Translations under genes and position numbers: made by a program
Notes under the pieces: generated by a model
What the model was told of the DNA's origin: nothing
The model's input: the letters and a program-made list of their open reading frames with translations, nothing else
Database searches by the model: none
Shown here: one piece after another, positions 36,590 to 48,800 of the stretch
Layout of the letters: each line of letters opens with the position of its first letter
How positions within the stretch are numbered: the stretch's first letter is position 1
DNA from: Azadirachta indica
Taxonomy: Eukaryota > Streptophyta > Magnoliopsida > Sapindales > Meliaceae
Direction: 5' to 3'
Length of the DNA stretch: 64,000 bases
Assembly (NCBI GenBank): GCA_022749755.1
Contig: CM040445.1
Span: 3,369,182 to 3,433,181 of the forward strand

Positions 36590-37330
36590 GAGGTGCGATA
36601 GTTTCGATCGCACATGCATGTGCGAAAGTGTAATAGATGTGATTGAAACTATTAAAAGAACGTGATCGAAAGTACAGTTTCGAACATATAGAAAATATTT
36701 TTTTGATCACATAATTTTCACAGTTTCAATCACATACTTTTAGTTTAGAATTATGTGTTACTGATGGAAGTTGTGTGGTATTGGTGATTGAGTTAGATTA
36801 TAGGTTGGGTGCGATAGTTTTGATCACACATGCACGTGCAAAGGTGTTATAGACATGATCGAAAGTATATTTTCCCACTCGATCACATACTTTTCACGGT
36901 TTCGATCATATATTTTTTGGTTTATGATTTTGATTTAAGGTTTCGGTTTCGATCACATATTTTAGGAGTTTCGATCATATATGTTTATACTTTCGATCAT
37001 TTAATCTATACAAAGTTTCGATCATGTATTTTATTGCTTTACGATTTCAGTTTCTATTAGATAAGTAGTCTCAATCATGTCTTATATTTGATACTGTTTC
37101 AACACATTTGCTAAGAGTTTTGATCGTGATCGAAAATGTTGTTTTTATTTTTTTGCAAAAACTTCTTATTTTGCTTTAACTTTCGGTCAAGTTGTGGTTA
37201 TACTTTCGATCATACTTTGAAAGCGATCGAAACTAGAGTTTCAATTTTTCCAGTTTGTAGTTTTTTTTTTGTTGTTTTTACCATTTTTAGTTTATTTTTG
37301 TTCGCAATATTTGTGTATGTTTTTTCAATC
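36590..37330. repeat. Cluster of GATCGAAA / TTTCGATC motifs in the MULE
   Basis: Within about 740 bp the 8-mer TTTCGATC or its complement GATCGAAA, often extended to TTTCGATCACATA or TTTCGATCATATA, recurs more than ten times in both orientations, with further one-mismatch copies. Some copies pair into short dyads (GATCGAAAGTACAGTTTCGA at 36663). The spacing is irregular, so this is not a simple tandem or CRISPR array. It could be a subterminal transposase-binding array or an amplified satellite unit. Confidence 0.6.
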
Positions 37331-37399
37331 ACATATGCCATTTTTTTGTGGTCCAAGTAAAAATGGTTGTCACCGTGACAACGAAATTAAAGATTCAGA

Positions 37400-39150
37400 A
37401 GGCTGAACATTTTCCAACTGTTGTAACCTCATTGTCAAAAGAAAGAGTATTAAATGCAATGCGGAAGAAGCTAACCCCAACACAATAAAAGCTGTTTAGA
37501 TAGACATTGTAATGCTCCGGATTCTTATTTTAAACGGAATACATATGTTGGATATATCGATTTCATATCATATGAGAATATAGAATTTTAGAATTTATAA
37601 AGTAAATATATTTGATTTTAAAATAATAAAATTATTGAGTAATATAAATTTTGTTGTGGGTGAAAGGTATAAAAAGAAAAGTTGAAAGATTTGATTGAAA
37701 TTTAGATAGCCTGGTGTCATTTCATTTTAACTGATTTAGGGACGTTACCAGTAGGCAGCACATGTATATGGTTGGTGTTGTAAAATATTTATATATTATA
37801 TATATATAATAAATAAAAGGAATGGTTGATGGTGATGGTAACTTATATATATATATATATATATATATAACCATTGCTTTCACAATTGGAAACCAAGGAC
37901 GGAAAACGAAATCAAGAAAGAAAGAAAAGGAAAGGAAGAAAAAAGAAGGCAGGTTTGGTTTGAAATTATAACTTCGATGATTAATTTTAATTTTAAAGAT
38001 TAGTGTATTATTTCATTTAGTTGTAAAAAAATTAAACTGTTAGTATGTATATATATGCTTAAATATATATATATACATTTTAGGTAACTAAATTTGAACT
38101 TTTAGATTATCATTCATTATTATTTATTAAATTAGTATTAGGAGGTGATTGGAAGGAGAAGGAAAAACCAACAAAAGTATAAAAATTATTACGCATATAT
38201 CTGGTAGGTATTTATATGCATTTGGTAAATTTTAGTTTTAAAACTGAAAAGTAAGATGTTCAATTATAGTTGATGTTTTGATAAATACGTATGAAATTTC
38301 TAAATCACTACGTGTTTATCTAATTAATTCTTTTTAAATCAGATTTAAATAGAAATTTTCATATAAATGTCAAATTTACAAATACTGTGTAAAAATTGTA
38401 TCAACACGTGTTGTATTTTTATAAATATATGATTTATATGGAAATGCTGTGAAATAAATTGATAAATGAGAATGTGATAGTCATGATTGTTGTTGTGACG
38501 TGGCACCGATGTTTGAGGTGACAGTCCCTAAAAATAATGACTTTAAAGATCGTTTTTGTTAAGATAACGATATCTGAGAATAATGCCCCTAAAGTACGTA
38601 TGATAAGTTTTTGATACGGTGGTCTTTCGGAACAATGCCAGTAAAGTATGCAAGCACAAAATTTATGAAATTTTTTTTTATGGAATTATGTGGTTTACAT
38701 TGTTTATATGAATATTGAAATTGAAATTTTGATTTAATATTCTTCCATACTCTTTGTTGGAAAATAATAAGTGTTTTTATGTTCAAACTTATTTATTACA
38801 ACTTTAAAACTGTTTTTGTCTATAAATATCTATTGAGCATTAACTCATCCCTACTTTTCAGGTTTAAGCAATGTTGGAAATTTGTAAATAAAAGATAAAT
38901 AATACTTCAGAATCAAGATTTTCCTACTTTTGAAATTATGTGTAATTATAGGAGCAACATTTTGCAATGTATGGTTTTGATGTAATTTTCATGCTTATAT
39001 TTCGATGTTAGAAGTTATGAAACCGATTATATTTTATTAATTAATGAAATGAAGCAGTTAGTGTTTAATTTTATTGGAAGTGTTTAGAGTCAAATTTCAA
39101 AACTTATAAGACTACATATTTGACGTACATTACATTATAATAGAAATTCT
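37400..39150. other. Non-coding interior of the MULE, possible nested insertion
   Basis: A/T-rich stretch with (TA)n at 37844-37869, between the motif cluster and the DUF1985 region. Around 38840-38870 the text TTGAGCATTAACTCATCCCTA resembles sequence seen near plant retroelement ends, which suggests a nested retroelement remnant. No frame or LTR pair is found. Confidence 0.35.
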
Positions 39151-39213
39151 GTCGAAATTTATTACAATTAAAAATGTTACAGACATGTCTAGGTCATATG
39201 TTGAACGTAAAAG

Positions 39214-42200
39214 ATGGTCATGAAGGGAGCAAAAAAGGAGATGTGGTTTCTAGTGGGTGGTAGTACTATACGTTTCTCATACATTAAGTTCAGGTTGATT
39301 ACGAGGTTAACTTTTGGGCCACATCTAAGTGAAACATACAGGTCTACAAGGTTGAGGGACATGTACTTCAGTGGAGAAGTGATTATAGGATTAAAGGATT
39401 TGGAGAAAACATACAAGGTAATCGACTTTAGACTGATAAATGACATGGACGCAGTTATGTTGTCATTATTAGATGACATGGACGCAATTATGTTGTCATT
39501 ATATTTGTTGATGGACCTGTTTCTACTTGGGCGAGGATAATGGTATCACACGGATATATGGACACTACAAATAGTGGATGACTTGGAACAGTTCAATCGA
39601 TTTCCCTGAGGGTCAGTTATATAGACATACACCTTTTGTTCATTGAGTAGGGCAATGGCTCGATAGTTAGTCACATACAAGGTTACATAGACTCAGAAGT
39701 GAAAGAATTAACTAAAGTACGTCAACCGATACAATCTTTGCGGGTTTTCGTTCGTATTCCAAGTACTTGAAAGTTCACTTTAATATTGACCTTTATTATA
39801 TTTTTAATTTTAATCTACATAATATTGTTAAAATGATGAAACTTTTATTTTCATATAAATTTAGACGTACGAGACCATCTTTACTGCTGAAGCTGAGTTG
39901 GGGGGACGCACCAACTCATACCTTTCTCGTATATTGAGATGAGTCGTGACAAGAAAAAACGTCCACGATGAGAACCTGAAGTCGTACATTTTTAACAATA
40001 GCTTGGTACAATTTAATAATAGTCTTTAATGTTATTTGACTTTTTAACTTTGATGTTTTGTATTTTGTAATAAAATTTGCTGTCCTGATATTGACCAGCC
40101 CTCGTTGATGATCCGTACAATGGAAATCTCTTCAACAGAGCGTTTGTTGCCTTACGATTGGGCTTTGCAGTTCGATACAGCATTTGGCGGTGAGTATGTC
40201 GTCACTATTCTCCTTGACCTGTGGACAGTTATAAGTCAGCTTTATCGCCAAGGACACCGATAGTAAGCCTTATATACTAGTAATTAATTTTTAATTTTTT
40301 GGGTTAAACATCTACTAACGTTTATATACTATCTTCTTAAGCAGAGGCGATGAGCAATGAGGATGATACACTAAATTCACCAACCCCTACTCCTTCAAGT
40401 TCAAGAAAAAAGTAAGAGAAAAGTAAATTTTCTTAAAGACTTTCTCTTGAACAGGGGAAATTCTTGAATTTTATATCACCTTTTATACACTTGTCTAACA
40501 ATCTGAACTTTATTTTGGCAGCATGCCCATCCCTCCATTGTATCCAGGGAGGTTCCTCAATGTGATGACCCTGTAGAGTTTCCAGCAGGCCATGATACAT
40601 TTCCCAGCATGTCATAACCAGATCCCGACATTCGTTCACCCCCTATTAACATCCCAAAACAATCAGATCACTTGTTGGACATCGAATAAGAGATTCGTGC
40701 TCTCTACGCTGATTTCCAAGCCTACACACAAAAGCAGGAGGAGATGTGGCGCTGGCATGAGGAACACTATAGCGACAAGAGGAGCTATTGCACCGACAGG
40801 ATGAGACTTTGACAGTTTGGTCAAGGAATTAAGTAGTCGCACTATATTTGAGCTGACATAAGATCCTTAGGTGTGATTTTGGGTTTATTTATTTGGTTAT
40901 TTATAGTATGCCAGACGTTATATATTAGATGCTATCAAAACATATTATTGTAGTAGTCATGTTTTTGCATTGTTGAGGCCCCAAAATATGTTATTTGCTT
41001 GGTTGCATTATTATTGACGTTGGTTTGATACAAATAAGGTGCCGGAGGCCCCAATGTATTTATATATAATAAAGTGAGTTTTATTCAATTGCTTTTGTGT
41101 TTTAAGAATGTCCAGAAAATAGGGGAAATTGTTTCCGAATTTTCCCATAATATTTTGTGCTAAATGTTGTTCTGTATATTCACTGATGTTACAGGTCTAT
41201 GACGTAGGTGAGAATAGTGTGCACATTGTCGATGCACCTATAGATGTTAATGTCAGTCGCTCACTTCCTAAGGCGCCTACATTAAACGACGTGAGTCGAT
41301 ACAACCAGGAGTACAAGAAAGCCATAGGCCAGCGAACCCCGTATATGAACCTATTTAAACAATGGGAAAGGTTTCGAAGTCATACGGTGCTAAGGGAATG
41401 GCCATAATACGCTCTAGTGTATGTTATAGATCCGACTCGGCTAGTTTCGACAAACTTATATGCAGAGTTCTTGTAGTGGATGGCTACTCCAAAGGCATGC
41501 ATTGAGACTCGCATTGTTACAATAACTGCCGCATGGCTCAGCATAATAGTAGATAAGGGACAGTGGCTCGAGGATACTGTATGTGTCAATATCTATCATT
41601 TAATTCATTGAATGTAGTGATTACATTTCTAGCCATGATGTTTATTCTAACTGGGTGCATTCAACGGTCAACAGTTGTCACAACGGTCAACAGTTGCATT
41701 CACACATCTATTCGTAAGTTTAATACTTAAAAATTTTCTTATTTCACTGTTATATTATATAATTAACCATTCCCATAACAATTACTTTTGAATTTGTCAC
41801 AAACATTGTTGCAAACCGCTTGGGACGGATATCTCAAGAGAGAGCTCGAGAAGGACGCTTTCTACCCGTCGACAAATCTTGAGTCATACGTAGAGGGCAA
41901 AAATAGTGTTGTCCACTGTACATGGTGGACAGTTGACGAGATTTATGTGCCCATTTGTATTAGTTCCTCACATTGGGTGGCATGCGCAATTCATTTCCGC
42001 AAGCGTCAAATCATGGTCTACTACTTATGTCCATCCGCACATTCTGAACAAACGTTGGTTGAGATCATGTGACCGATGTCCGAGCTACTCTCCTACTTGC
42101 TCGATGATGTAGGTTTTATAGCATCAGGACTGAACCCGAGTTTTTTGAGTAGGTGTTTGCAGTTGTATGCCTTATTGATGGAGTCCCAAAGCAGCAAGTG

Positions 42201-42320
42201 TTCGGTAACTGTGGAGTGTTCGCCTATATATATATATATTATCTAGGGTTAAATAGACCCCTAAACTTTAGGTCAGTAGACAAACCCTTCTTTAGAAGGA
42301 GGATGGTCGTAGAGTTATAG
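39214..42320 (+). pseudogene. DUF1985 / Ulp1-like cysteine protease gene of the MULE
   Basis: The DUF1985 part at 39214-39480 reads KEMWFLVGGSTIRFSYIKF, RLRDMYFSGEVIIGLKDLEK and DMDAVMLSLL. The C48 (SUMO-protease-like) part lies at 41788-42320: TWWTVDEIYVPICISSSHW contains the catalytic His region, MVYYLCPS has Tyr where the family has the catalytic Asp (VYDS), and a later frame has GNCGVFAY with the catalytic Cys, then FFRRRMVVEL before TAG at 42318-42320. At least one stop (42070-42072, TGA, possibly from CGA) and a frameshift separate His and Cys, and a TA microsatellite interrupts the sequence after the Cys. In Kaonashi/CUMULE elements such genes have unknown function. This copy cannot make an active protease. 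Confidence 0.72.
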
Positions 42321-42695
42321 AAGGGTTAGCATTTGTTTGTATAAACTATACATTACGGTTTTAATTAAAACTAGTTTATCTCTTTATCGGTCCATTTTCA
42401 ATATTTTCTATGTTTACTTCCCTATAATAAATATTTATCAAATATTACTGGTATACGAAAGTAACATTATGCTCAAACTTACATTCGTTGGAATAAAACT
42501 GAAAAATTAAGCAATTAACCAAGATATCATTCTTTAACATCTTAATATTATTAAAAACAAACAATGTCAGCCAATGGTAATAAATCAGGCAAAATTTCGA
42601 GGAAAAATATATTACACCAAATTATACAATGACTCTAAAATGATATTATCTATATAATTGATGTTCTAAGGTTATTAGGTATATTTTCAAAAACA

Positions 42696-42863
42696 GGAGA
42701 TTTTGAAAAAATCGAAAGTTCAATTTCAAGTACGTACAAAAAACAATGTGCTTGAAAGCTTGGTTTGATCATAGTATTTAACCATGCTCGAAAGTATAGT
42801 TTCGAGCACGTTGTTTTTTTGTACATAATCAAAATTGAACTTTTGATTTTTCCAAAATCTCTC
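42696..42863. repeat. Inverted repeat (hairpin) between the two convergent MULE genes
   Basis: The left arm 42696-42759 pairs with the right arm 42799-42863 over about 62 bp with roughly ten mismatches, for example GAAAGTTCAATTT against AAATTGAACTTTTG and GTACAAAAAACAATGTGCT against ACGTTGTTTTTTTGTAC. The loop contains a perfect dyad GCTCGAAA-GTATAG-TTTCGAGC, a relative of the GATCGAAA motif further left in the element. It lies in the 3' regions of both genes, so transcripts from either side could fold here. Confidence 0.7.
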
Positions 42864-42928
42864 GTTCTTGAAGACAAGGCAAAAACAAACAAATAAGAGT
42901 ATTGAACAGCAAAATTCAGCACTAGGAT

Positions 42929-43762
42929 ACAAGTATTATTATCTATTAAATAGATGATGGTATAGTAAATAATGCACAAATATAAATTGAAAGCAATAAA
43001 TGCTCATATAACAAATTTGAGAACTTTTAATTTGCCCATAACAATCCAGCAACGCAATAATTTAGTAATGTAGACGTTGTAACAAACTGTTTTACGAGTA
43101 ACAATACGAATTTCACTAGTTTGGGTAAAGGGGAATCAGATTTTTGCAAGTAGCGTGATTGTGCCCGAGTTGATGACAACATGAACACATACGCTGAATC
43201 ACATCCACTCCAATGGAAAGAATTCTCTGTTTTCTTCATCGACCGACAGGAAAACGTTGCCTTAGCGGCTTCAAAGCGATTTCTCACACATCAGGTTGAA
43301 TCAACTAATCTACATAATTTTCAACAAGGTAAATAGACTCTGTATATGAATTCAACTATGTGTTAATGGTGTAGTAGTGTGCACACAGTGAATTATATGA
43401 CAAACGGATGTGGCGACATGCCGCAAGACCGTGAGCGCATAGGAGTTGTGATAGATTAAAGCGTCTACAACTATAAGTCTTATCCTGCAAATGTATAACC
43501 TCAACAATGCCCCGGTGTTTTACCTCAAACTCGTAATGTGACACTAATTCTATGGTCATAGATCAAGACAACTGTAGTTGTTCATCAATAACAGCTTGCA
43601 TAGCTGGACTCAGGAAAGTATCTCTAACAGCAGATTGCTCCCTACGTTCGCAAAACAACCATTGTACAGTAAATCTTATGTGATCAGCTAATGATATGAT
43701 TGGAAGTGAATATGCGTGTCTCAATAACGAATTCATACTTTCTACGATGTTGGTGGTTATAT
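42929..43762. repeat. Tandem duplication in the MULE, copy A
   Basis: An 834-bp unit containing the 3' part of mudrA. It starts with AAGTATTATTATCTATTAAA, as does copy B. It encodes TNIVESMNSLLRHAYSLPII and the SWIM tail on the minus strand. Confidence 0.75.
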
Positions 43763-46131
43763 AAGTATTATTATCTATTAAATAAATTATGGCAAAGTAA
43801 ATAATGCACAAGCACAAATTGAAAGCAATAAATGTTCATACAACAAATTCAAGAACTTTTAATTTGCCCACAACAATCCAGTAGTGTAACAATTTAGTAA
43901 TATAGACGTTATAACAAACTGTTTTACGAGTAATAATACGAATTTCACTATTTTGGGTGAAGGGGAATCGAATTTTTGTAAGTAGCATGATTATGCCCGA
44001 GTTGATGATAACTTGAACATATACGCCGAATCACATCTACTCCAATAGAAAGAATTCATTGTTTTCTTCGGCGATCGACAGGAAGATGTTGCCTTGGCGG
44101 CTTTAAAGCGATTTCTCACACATTAGGTGGAATCAACCAATCTATATCATTTCCAACGGGGTGAATAGACTCTATATATGAATTCAACAATGCGTTAATG
44201 GTATAGTAGTGTGCACACAGTGAATTATATGACAAACGGATGTGGTGACACACAGCAAGAGCGTAAGCTTATGGGAGTTGTGATAGATCAAAGCATAAGT
44301 CTTATCCTGTAAATGTACAACCTCAACAATGCCCCGGTGTTTTACCTCAAACTCGTAACATGACACTGGTTCCACAGTTATAGGTCGAGACAACTTTAGT
44401 TATTCATCAATAACAACTTGCACAGTTGGAGTCAAGAAAACATCTCTGGCAGCAAACTGCTCCCTACGCTCGTAAAACCACCGTTGTACAGTAGATCTTA
44501 TGTGATCAGCTAATGATATGATGAACGTGCGTGTCTCAACAAGAATTCATACTTTCTGTGATGTTAGTGGTTAGCAAGTCATACCGCCAAGAAGAAAAGT
44601 GTGTTCTTGTCCATCTATGCAATCTAACCTCATTTTCTAAATAATCCATTACTGTCAAATGCATCACCATACGATTTTATATATAGTCATTACATTCAAT
44701 AACCCGATATGCCTTAGCCATGTGGAAGTAAGCAGCCATTAAAGTTTTTGTCATTTGGGCACGCATCTTATACTTAACCTTCACATTCTTAGAAATATAG
44801 TAAGAACAAAATCCATGGGATGTATCGGGGAACACAATAGTAATCCCCTTCTCAATGTTAGTGTGTCAATCGAATATGAAAACCAAATTATCAATTGACC
44901 CAATTGCTTCCCGAAGTTTTAGGAAAAACTATTCTCACGAGGCATCATTCTCAGAATCAACAACACCAAACGCTAGAGAATAAATTTTGTTATTTCCATC
45001 CAATGAGGCAGCAACAAATAACGATCTACGATAAGTTCCCTTCAAGAATATTCTATCAATAACCATAACCGATCAAATTGTGGTGCGAAATCTCCGAATA
45101 CATTGTCCTAAAAACATAAAAAAAGTATAAAAAGTGATCGTCGGTATCTTTTTCAATTGACGTTGCTATCCCTAAATTTTTTTCCATCAACATATGACAT
45201 TGTCACAGAGGTCTCTTAAATGACTCTAAAGGATCGCTAGTCACAAGTTTCAAGGCATATTCCTTACTACGCCATGACTTCATATACGATAACCATACAC
45301 CATAATCTGTTTGAACGTCATCACGAATATTTCGAGAAGTGTAACTTCGATTGCAATCTTTGAATTTATCCTTAATTAGTTCTCCGATCAGATGCGTACT
45401 TGCTTGGCGATGACCGTCTTGCAGCTCTTCGTTTTGACAACTATAAACTGAATTCATTTTTGTTACTCAAAAATACGTATTGCGGTTGGTTTTTGCGGTA
45501 CGAATTTTTCATTGACATCCCTCAACAAGACATTTTGTCTCAAACCGATCCATGGTTGATTTGTAAACCTTGAATTGGAAGTGGTTCCTTAATGCAAGTA
45601 AGCTCAACCTATCTCGAAGTGCTTGCTTCGTATTAAATATCTACCCAACAGAAACATCACTTGATCTAGTACCCGGATTGCATCACTTGGCATAATTACT
45701 GATGGTGCAATTAGAGGCAACCACCGAATAAATTGATTTTTGGATTATGAAACTATCGTTGAGCAACTCCTCTAAATGGGACCGTTACAGCTAATGTTCC
45801 GTGGCTCACTTTCTTCCTTAGCAATATTTTTTGCTTGTTCGCAAGGCTTAGAGATGTCAGGGCCAAAAATATTTGCCTTGACATCATGGTAATCATTTTG
45901 ATACACAGTATTGTTGTAAGGAGGAGAATCTCCTCCATCAACGGTGGTCGCATCATCAAAAAAGTTTACGGATCGATGTTGGAGGCCTGGAAGCATCTGT
46001 AGAACTTGACTTTGCTAAGAGTATCGATCTGCAAACCCTTGCCTAGTGTACTCGAACCGATTGTTGCATTGGGCTCGAGTTATCACTGTAGGAACAGCAT
46101 CATTAACTTGATTACTTCTACTGGAAGACAT
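43356..46131 (-). pseudogene. mudrA: MudrA-type transposase of the MULE, with duplicated 3' end
   Basis: Reading from an ATG at 46131: N-terminal MuDR region with LSLLALRNHFQFKVYKSTMD (about 45540), then RQASTHLIGELIKDKFKD and SYMKSWRSKEYAL (45457-45203), then the transposase core with DGNNKIYSLAFGVVDSENDA (about 45010-44950) and EKGITIVFPDTSHGFCSYYI (about 44850). The SWIM region ends the gene and is present twice (44184-44393 and 43356-43559). At least six in-frame stops occur, for example at the two Trp positions of DASWEWFF and at the Arg of the SDRH-type motif; all can be explained as transitions (TGG to TGA or TAG, CAG to TAG, CGA to TGA). The SWIM CxC is YSC in the better copy. Non-functional. 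Confidence 0.8.
43763..44597. repeat. Tandem duplication in the MULE, copy B
   Basis: Second unit, contiguous with copy A and with the upstream part of mudrA. It differs by scattered substitutions and a deletion in the SWIM region (44270-44310). The right boundary is approximate. Confidence 0.7.
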
Positions 46132-47172
46132 GAACTGCGTTGCTATAAGAAGAATTGTACGAGGCAAAACATGTTTGAGAATTTTTGCCCCTGTTTGTTT
46201 TGTATTGTCTACACGATCAAAGGTAATATACAGTGGGCAATATCCCCTCTAACTGGCCATATAAGAACTATTGGTCGACATGAAAGTAAGTTTTTCCCAT
46301 GCTCAAAACTTGCTACTTTCAATTTCTCTTCTTTGTGATCAAAAGTAAGTTTCAACCATAGGAAAATCTTCCTCTGCTCTGTATTTATCATCCACCAATT
46401 GGTAGAACTCAGGAGATTTGTTCAGTTTTGCATATAATATATATGTTGTCATCTATAAAAATATTTGGATTTAGTTTTGTAACACAATGTTTAGATTTAA
46501 TGCAAGTAGGGCTGAGTCAATAACGATTGTTACTGTGAATGATGGGTCATGGAAACTAACACCGAACGGCAGTGAAGAATATGTCGGTGGTAAGATGAGA
46601 GGTTTTTTTATTGATTGATCAATAACATATCATGGTTTTATGCAAATGTTATACGAGACATTTAAAATTAATCTTTCTGAATTTATTATAAAAATAAAAA
46701 CTAAGTATTTGGTGTGTACATAATTAAGGGTGGGTCTTATGACAACGGATATCACAACTGAATTGGACTTTCAATTTCTCTCTTACGTGATCAAAACTCT
46801 CGCACAAGGCATTTCTTGCTCATTTTTCATCTGTTTTTTATTTAACCATTAAACCAAATACACTCAATATTTTAAAGGCATACTTCTTTTCACGATTTCT
46901 TTTATTAAATTCACTGATTGTGCACAAATACTCAAAAAAAAGTGTCACATGTATTTTATATTTTGTTTTAAACTATTTTTCAAATACTTACCTGTTTCTC
47001 TTTCTCTATAAACTAGTAATTTTTTTCGAATCAAATAGAGTTGATTTCAAAAATGAGAAACCGAAGTAAATTACTTAATAAGTTTAGATAGAAATGGTGA
47101 ACAGTAAATAAAGTTAGAGAAGAAAGGAAGAAGGAAAAAGGAGAAAAGAGAAGAAAGAGAGTTTAATTTGAG

Positions 47173-47287
47173 TGATTGGAGTAATTTTGTTCGAAAAATT
47201 ACGAAGCGGTTATCTTTTAATTATTTTTTATATAGTGATGATTTTTAAAAAAATTTTGTGAACAGTGATGACTGTCGTAAATTTTCC
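47173..47287 (-). repeat. Right TIR of the MULE
   Basis: Reverse-complement partner of the left TIR, more diverged inside than at the tip. It is followed directly by TATAACTTA, the right copy of the target duplication. Confidence 0.8.
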
Positions 47288-47296
47288 TATAACTTA
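47288..47296. repeat. 9-bp target site duplication, right copy
   Basis: TATAACTTA abuts the right TIR and matches the left flank at 8 of 9 positions. Confidence 0.75.
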
Positions 47297-48794
47297 CTGC
47301 TACTACTTGATAGGAGTTTTTGTCAGAGTAAAAATACCACGTAATACGAAACATTATTTTCGTGATAATAACTTTGTGTTTCCTTCAGCTTCTGGCACAA
47401 AGCTTTTGATATGCATGAGACATCAACGTTCTCAATAAAAATTAATTAGCAAGAAGGAACACCACTTAATCAATTAGCACGTGCAAAGTTCAAGATCAGT
47501 TGGACAAGACGTGACTGATCTCAGTTTACAAATTAATTAAAGGAAAATTTTCGCATCTCCAAGCCAAGAAAACACGAAAACTTTTGGCACACGTGTCTGA
47601 AACCCAATTAGTTTGTAGACGTGAAAATGAAATCATAATTTATTTATTTAGGCATGAAAACAAAGAGACTTCCTAGTGATTAATTACGTTTGCTTAATTA
47701 ACTAAGTGTACACTTTTTTGCTAAGCAAGTTAGGCGCGATGAGCGCCACTGTCTTGTGTTGTTCTCAGTTAAGTTTAATTTTTATAGTACAAGCAACGAA
47801 ATTATATAAAAATGGTATTTAAATGTTAGGCTTGCATTACATCCATTGATTTTGATGCTGCCTTACTGCCTTATGCCGAAAGTTTCTCTCAATTAATATA
47901 TATTACATAGTTGGTTCTACTACATTATTTAATAAAATATTAATAAAACAAATTTATGTTTTTAGTGGGTATGGTTAATGAATTTAGATTCTTGAGACAT
48001 TTTTTTTGTTGTCATTGTTCTCGTCAATAGAGTAATACTATATATGTATTGTTAGGGAAGATTTGACTCCCCATAGTCTTTGGAAAAGTGATTATCCCAA
48101 GGCGAAAACTTTAGCAAATGTAAGTCAATTCACATAAAAATTGCTTAAACCAAGACGCATATAGTTAAGTTGCCTATAGGATTATTATAATAAGTGGTGA
48201 AAAGATCACGAATTTTTAACCAATATATTTACAGAAAAAACAAGGATTAATTATCAATCAATGATAATAGATTTTTGTATAGAGCTTACTATAAGTATTT
48301 CATCATTTTTTTCCGTTGAAAGAAATCATTAAAAGCAAAATTAGAAAAAAATACCAAAAAAGTAAAAAAAATATTTGAGGTTTTTTAGGAGAAATTATTG
48401 CAATTTTATTAAAAAATATTTTTATTTTTCCTTTCTTGAAAAACAAAATTAGAGTTAACAAAAAAAAATTAAATCTTAGCATTATGATTTATTTTTATTC
48501 ATACTATTTTTTCATGATTCTCAAATAAAAATGTTAGTTGATATAATTGATAAATTTTTTTAAAATAATATAAAAAATTTTAAAATTGTGATGGTTTAAA
48601 TTTTAAAAGGCACTCGGCAGCACGTTAAATTTTAGTAAAGACTTTAATTTGCCTTTTGTTTTTTAGAGAAAACTTATTTTTTGATTTAATTTACGCCCGT
48701 TTAATATATTTTTTTAATAAAAGTAATTTAGGTAATTGTATGGCTTCTGATCCGCTTGGGAAATAAAAGACAAAGATGAACTAACTGGCTGTGT

Positions 48795-48800
48795 CACGTG
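48795..48800. promoter_or_regulatory. G-box (CACGTG) upstream of the bHLH gene
   Basis: CACGTG, within TGTCACGTGCGC, about 970 bp before the start codon. bHLH and bZIP factors bind this core. Function here is inference. Confidence 0.35.

Larger units (their letters stand above)
35971..47287. mobile_element. 11.3-kb Mutator-like element (Ulp1-carrying MULE)
   Basis: The left end begins GGGAAATTTGCAGCAGTGAC and the reverse complement of the right end begins GGAAAATTTACGACAGTCAT. The TIRs match over about 115 bp, both containing CACTGTTCACAA and CGTAATTTTTCGAACA or close variants. The flanks are TAAAACTTA (35962-35970) and TATAACTTA (47288-47296), a 9-bp target duplication with one difference, as expected for Mutator. 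Inside are a plus-strand DUF1985/Ulp1-protease gene and a minus-strand MudrA-type transposase, tail to tail, both with stops. This gene content is known from the Kaonashi (Arabidopsis, rice) and CUMULE (melon) elements. The copy is dead. Confidence 0.85.

Noticed and set aside
36590..37330. CRISPR-like array of GATCGAAA repeats
   Set aside because: Units are short, in both orientations and irregularly spaced; the context is a plant MULE.
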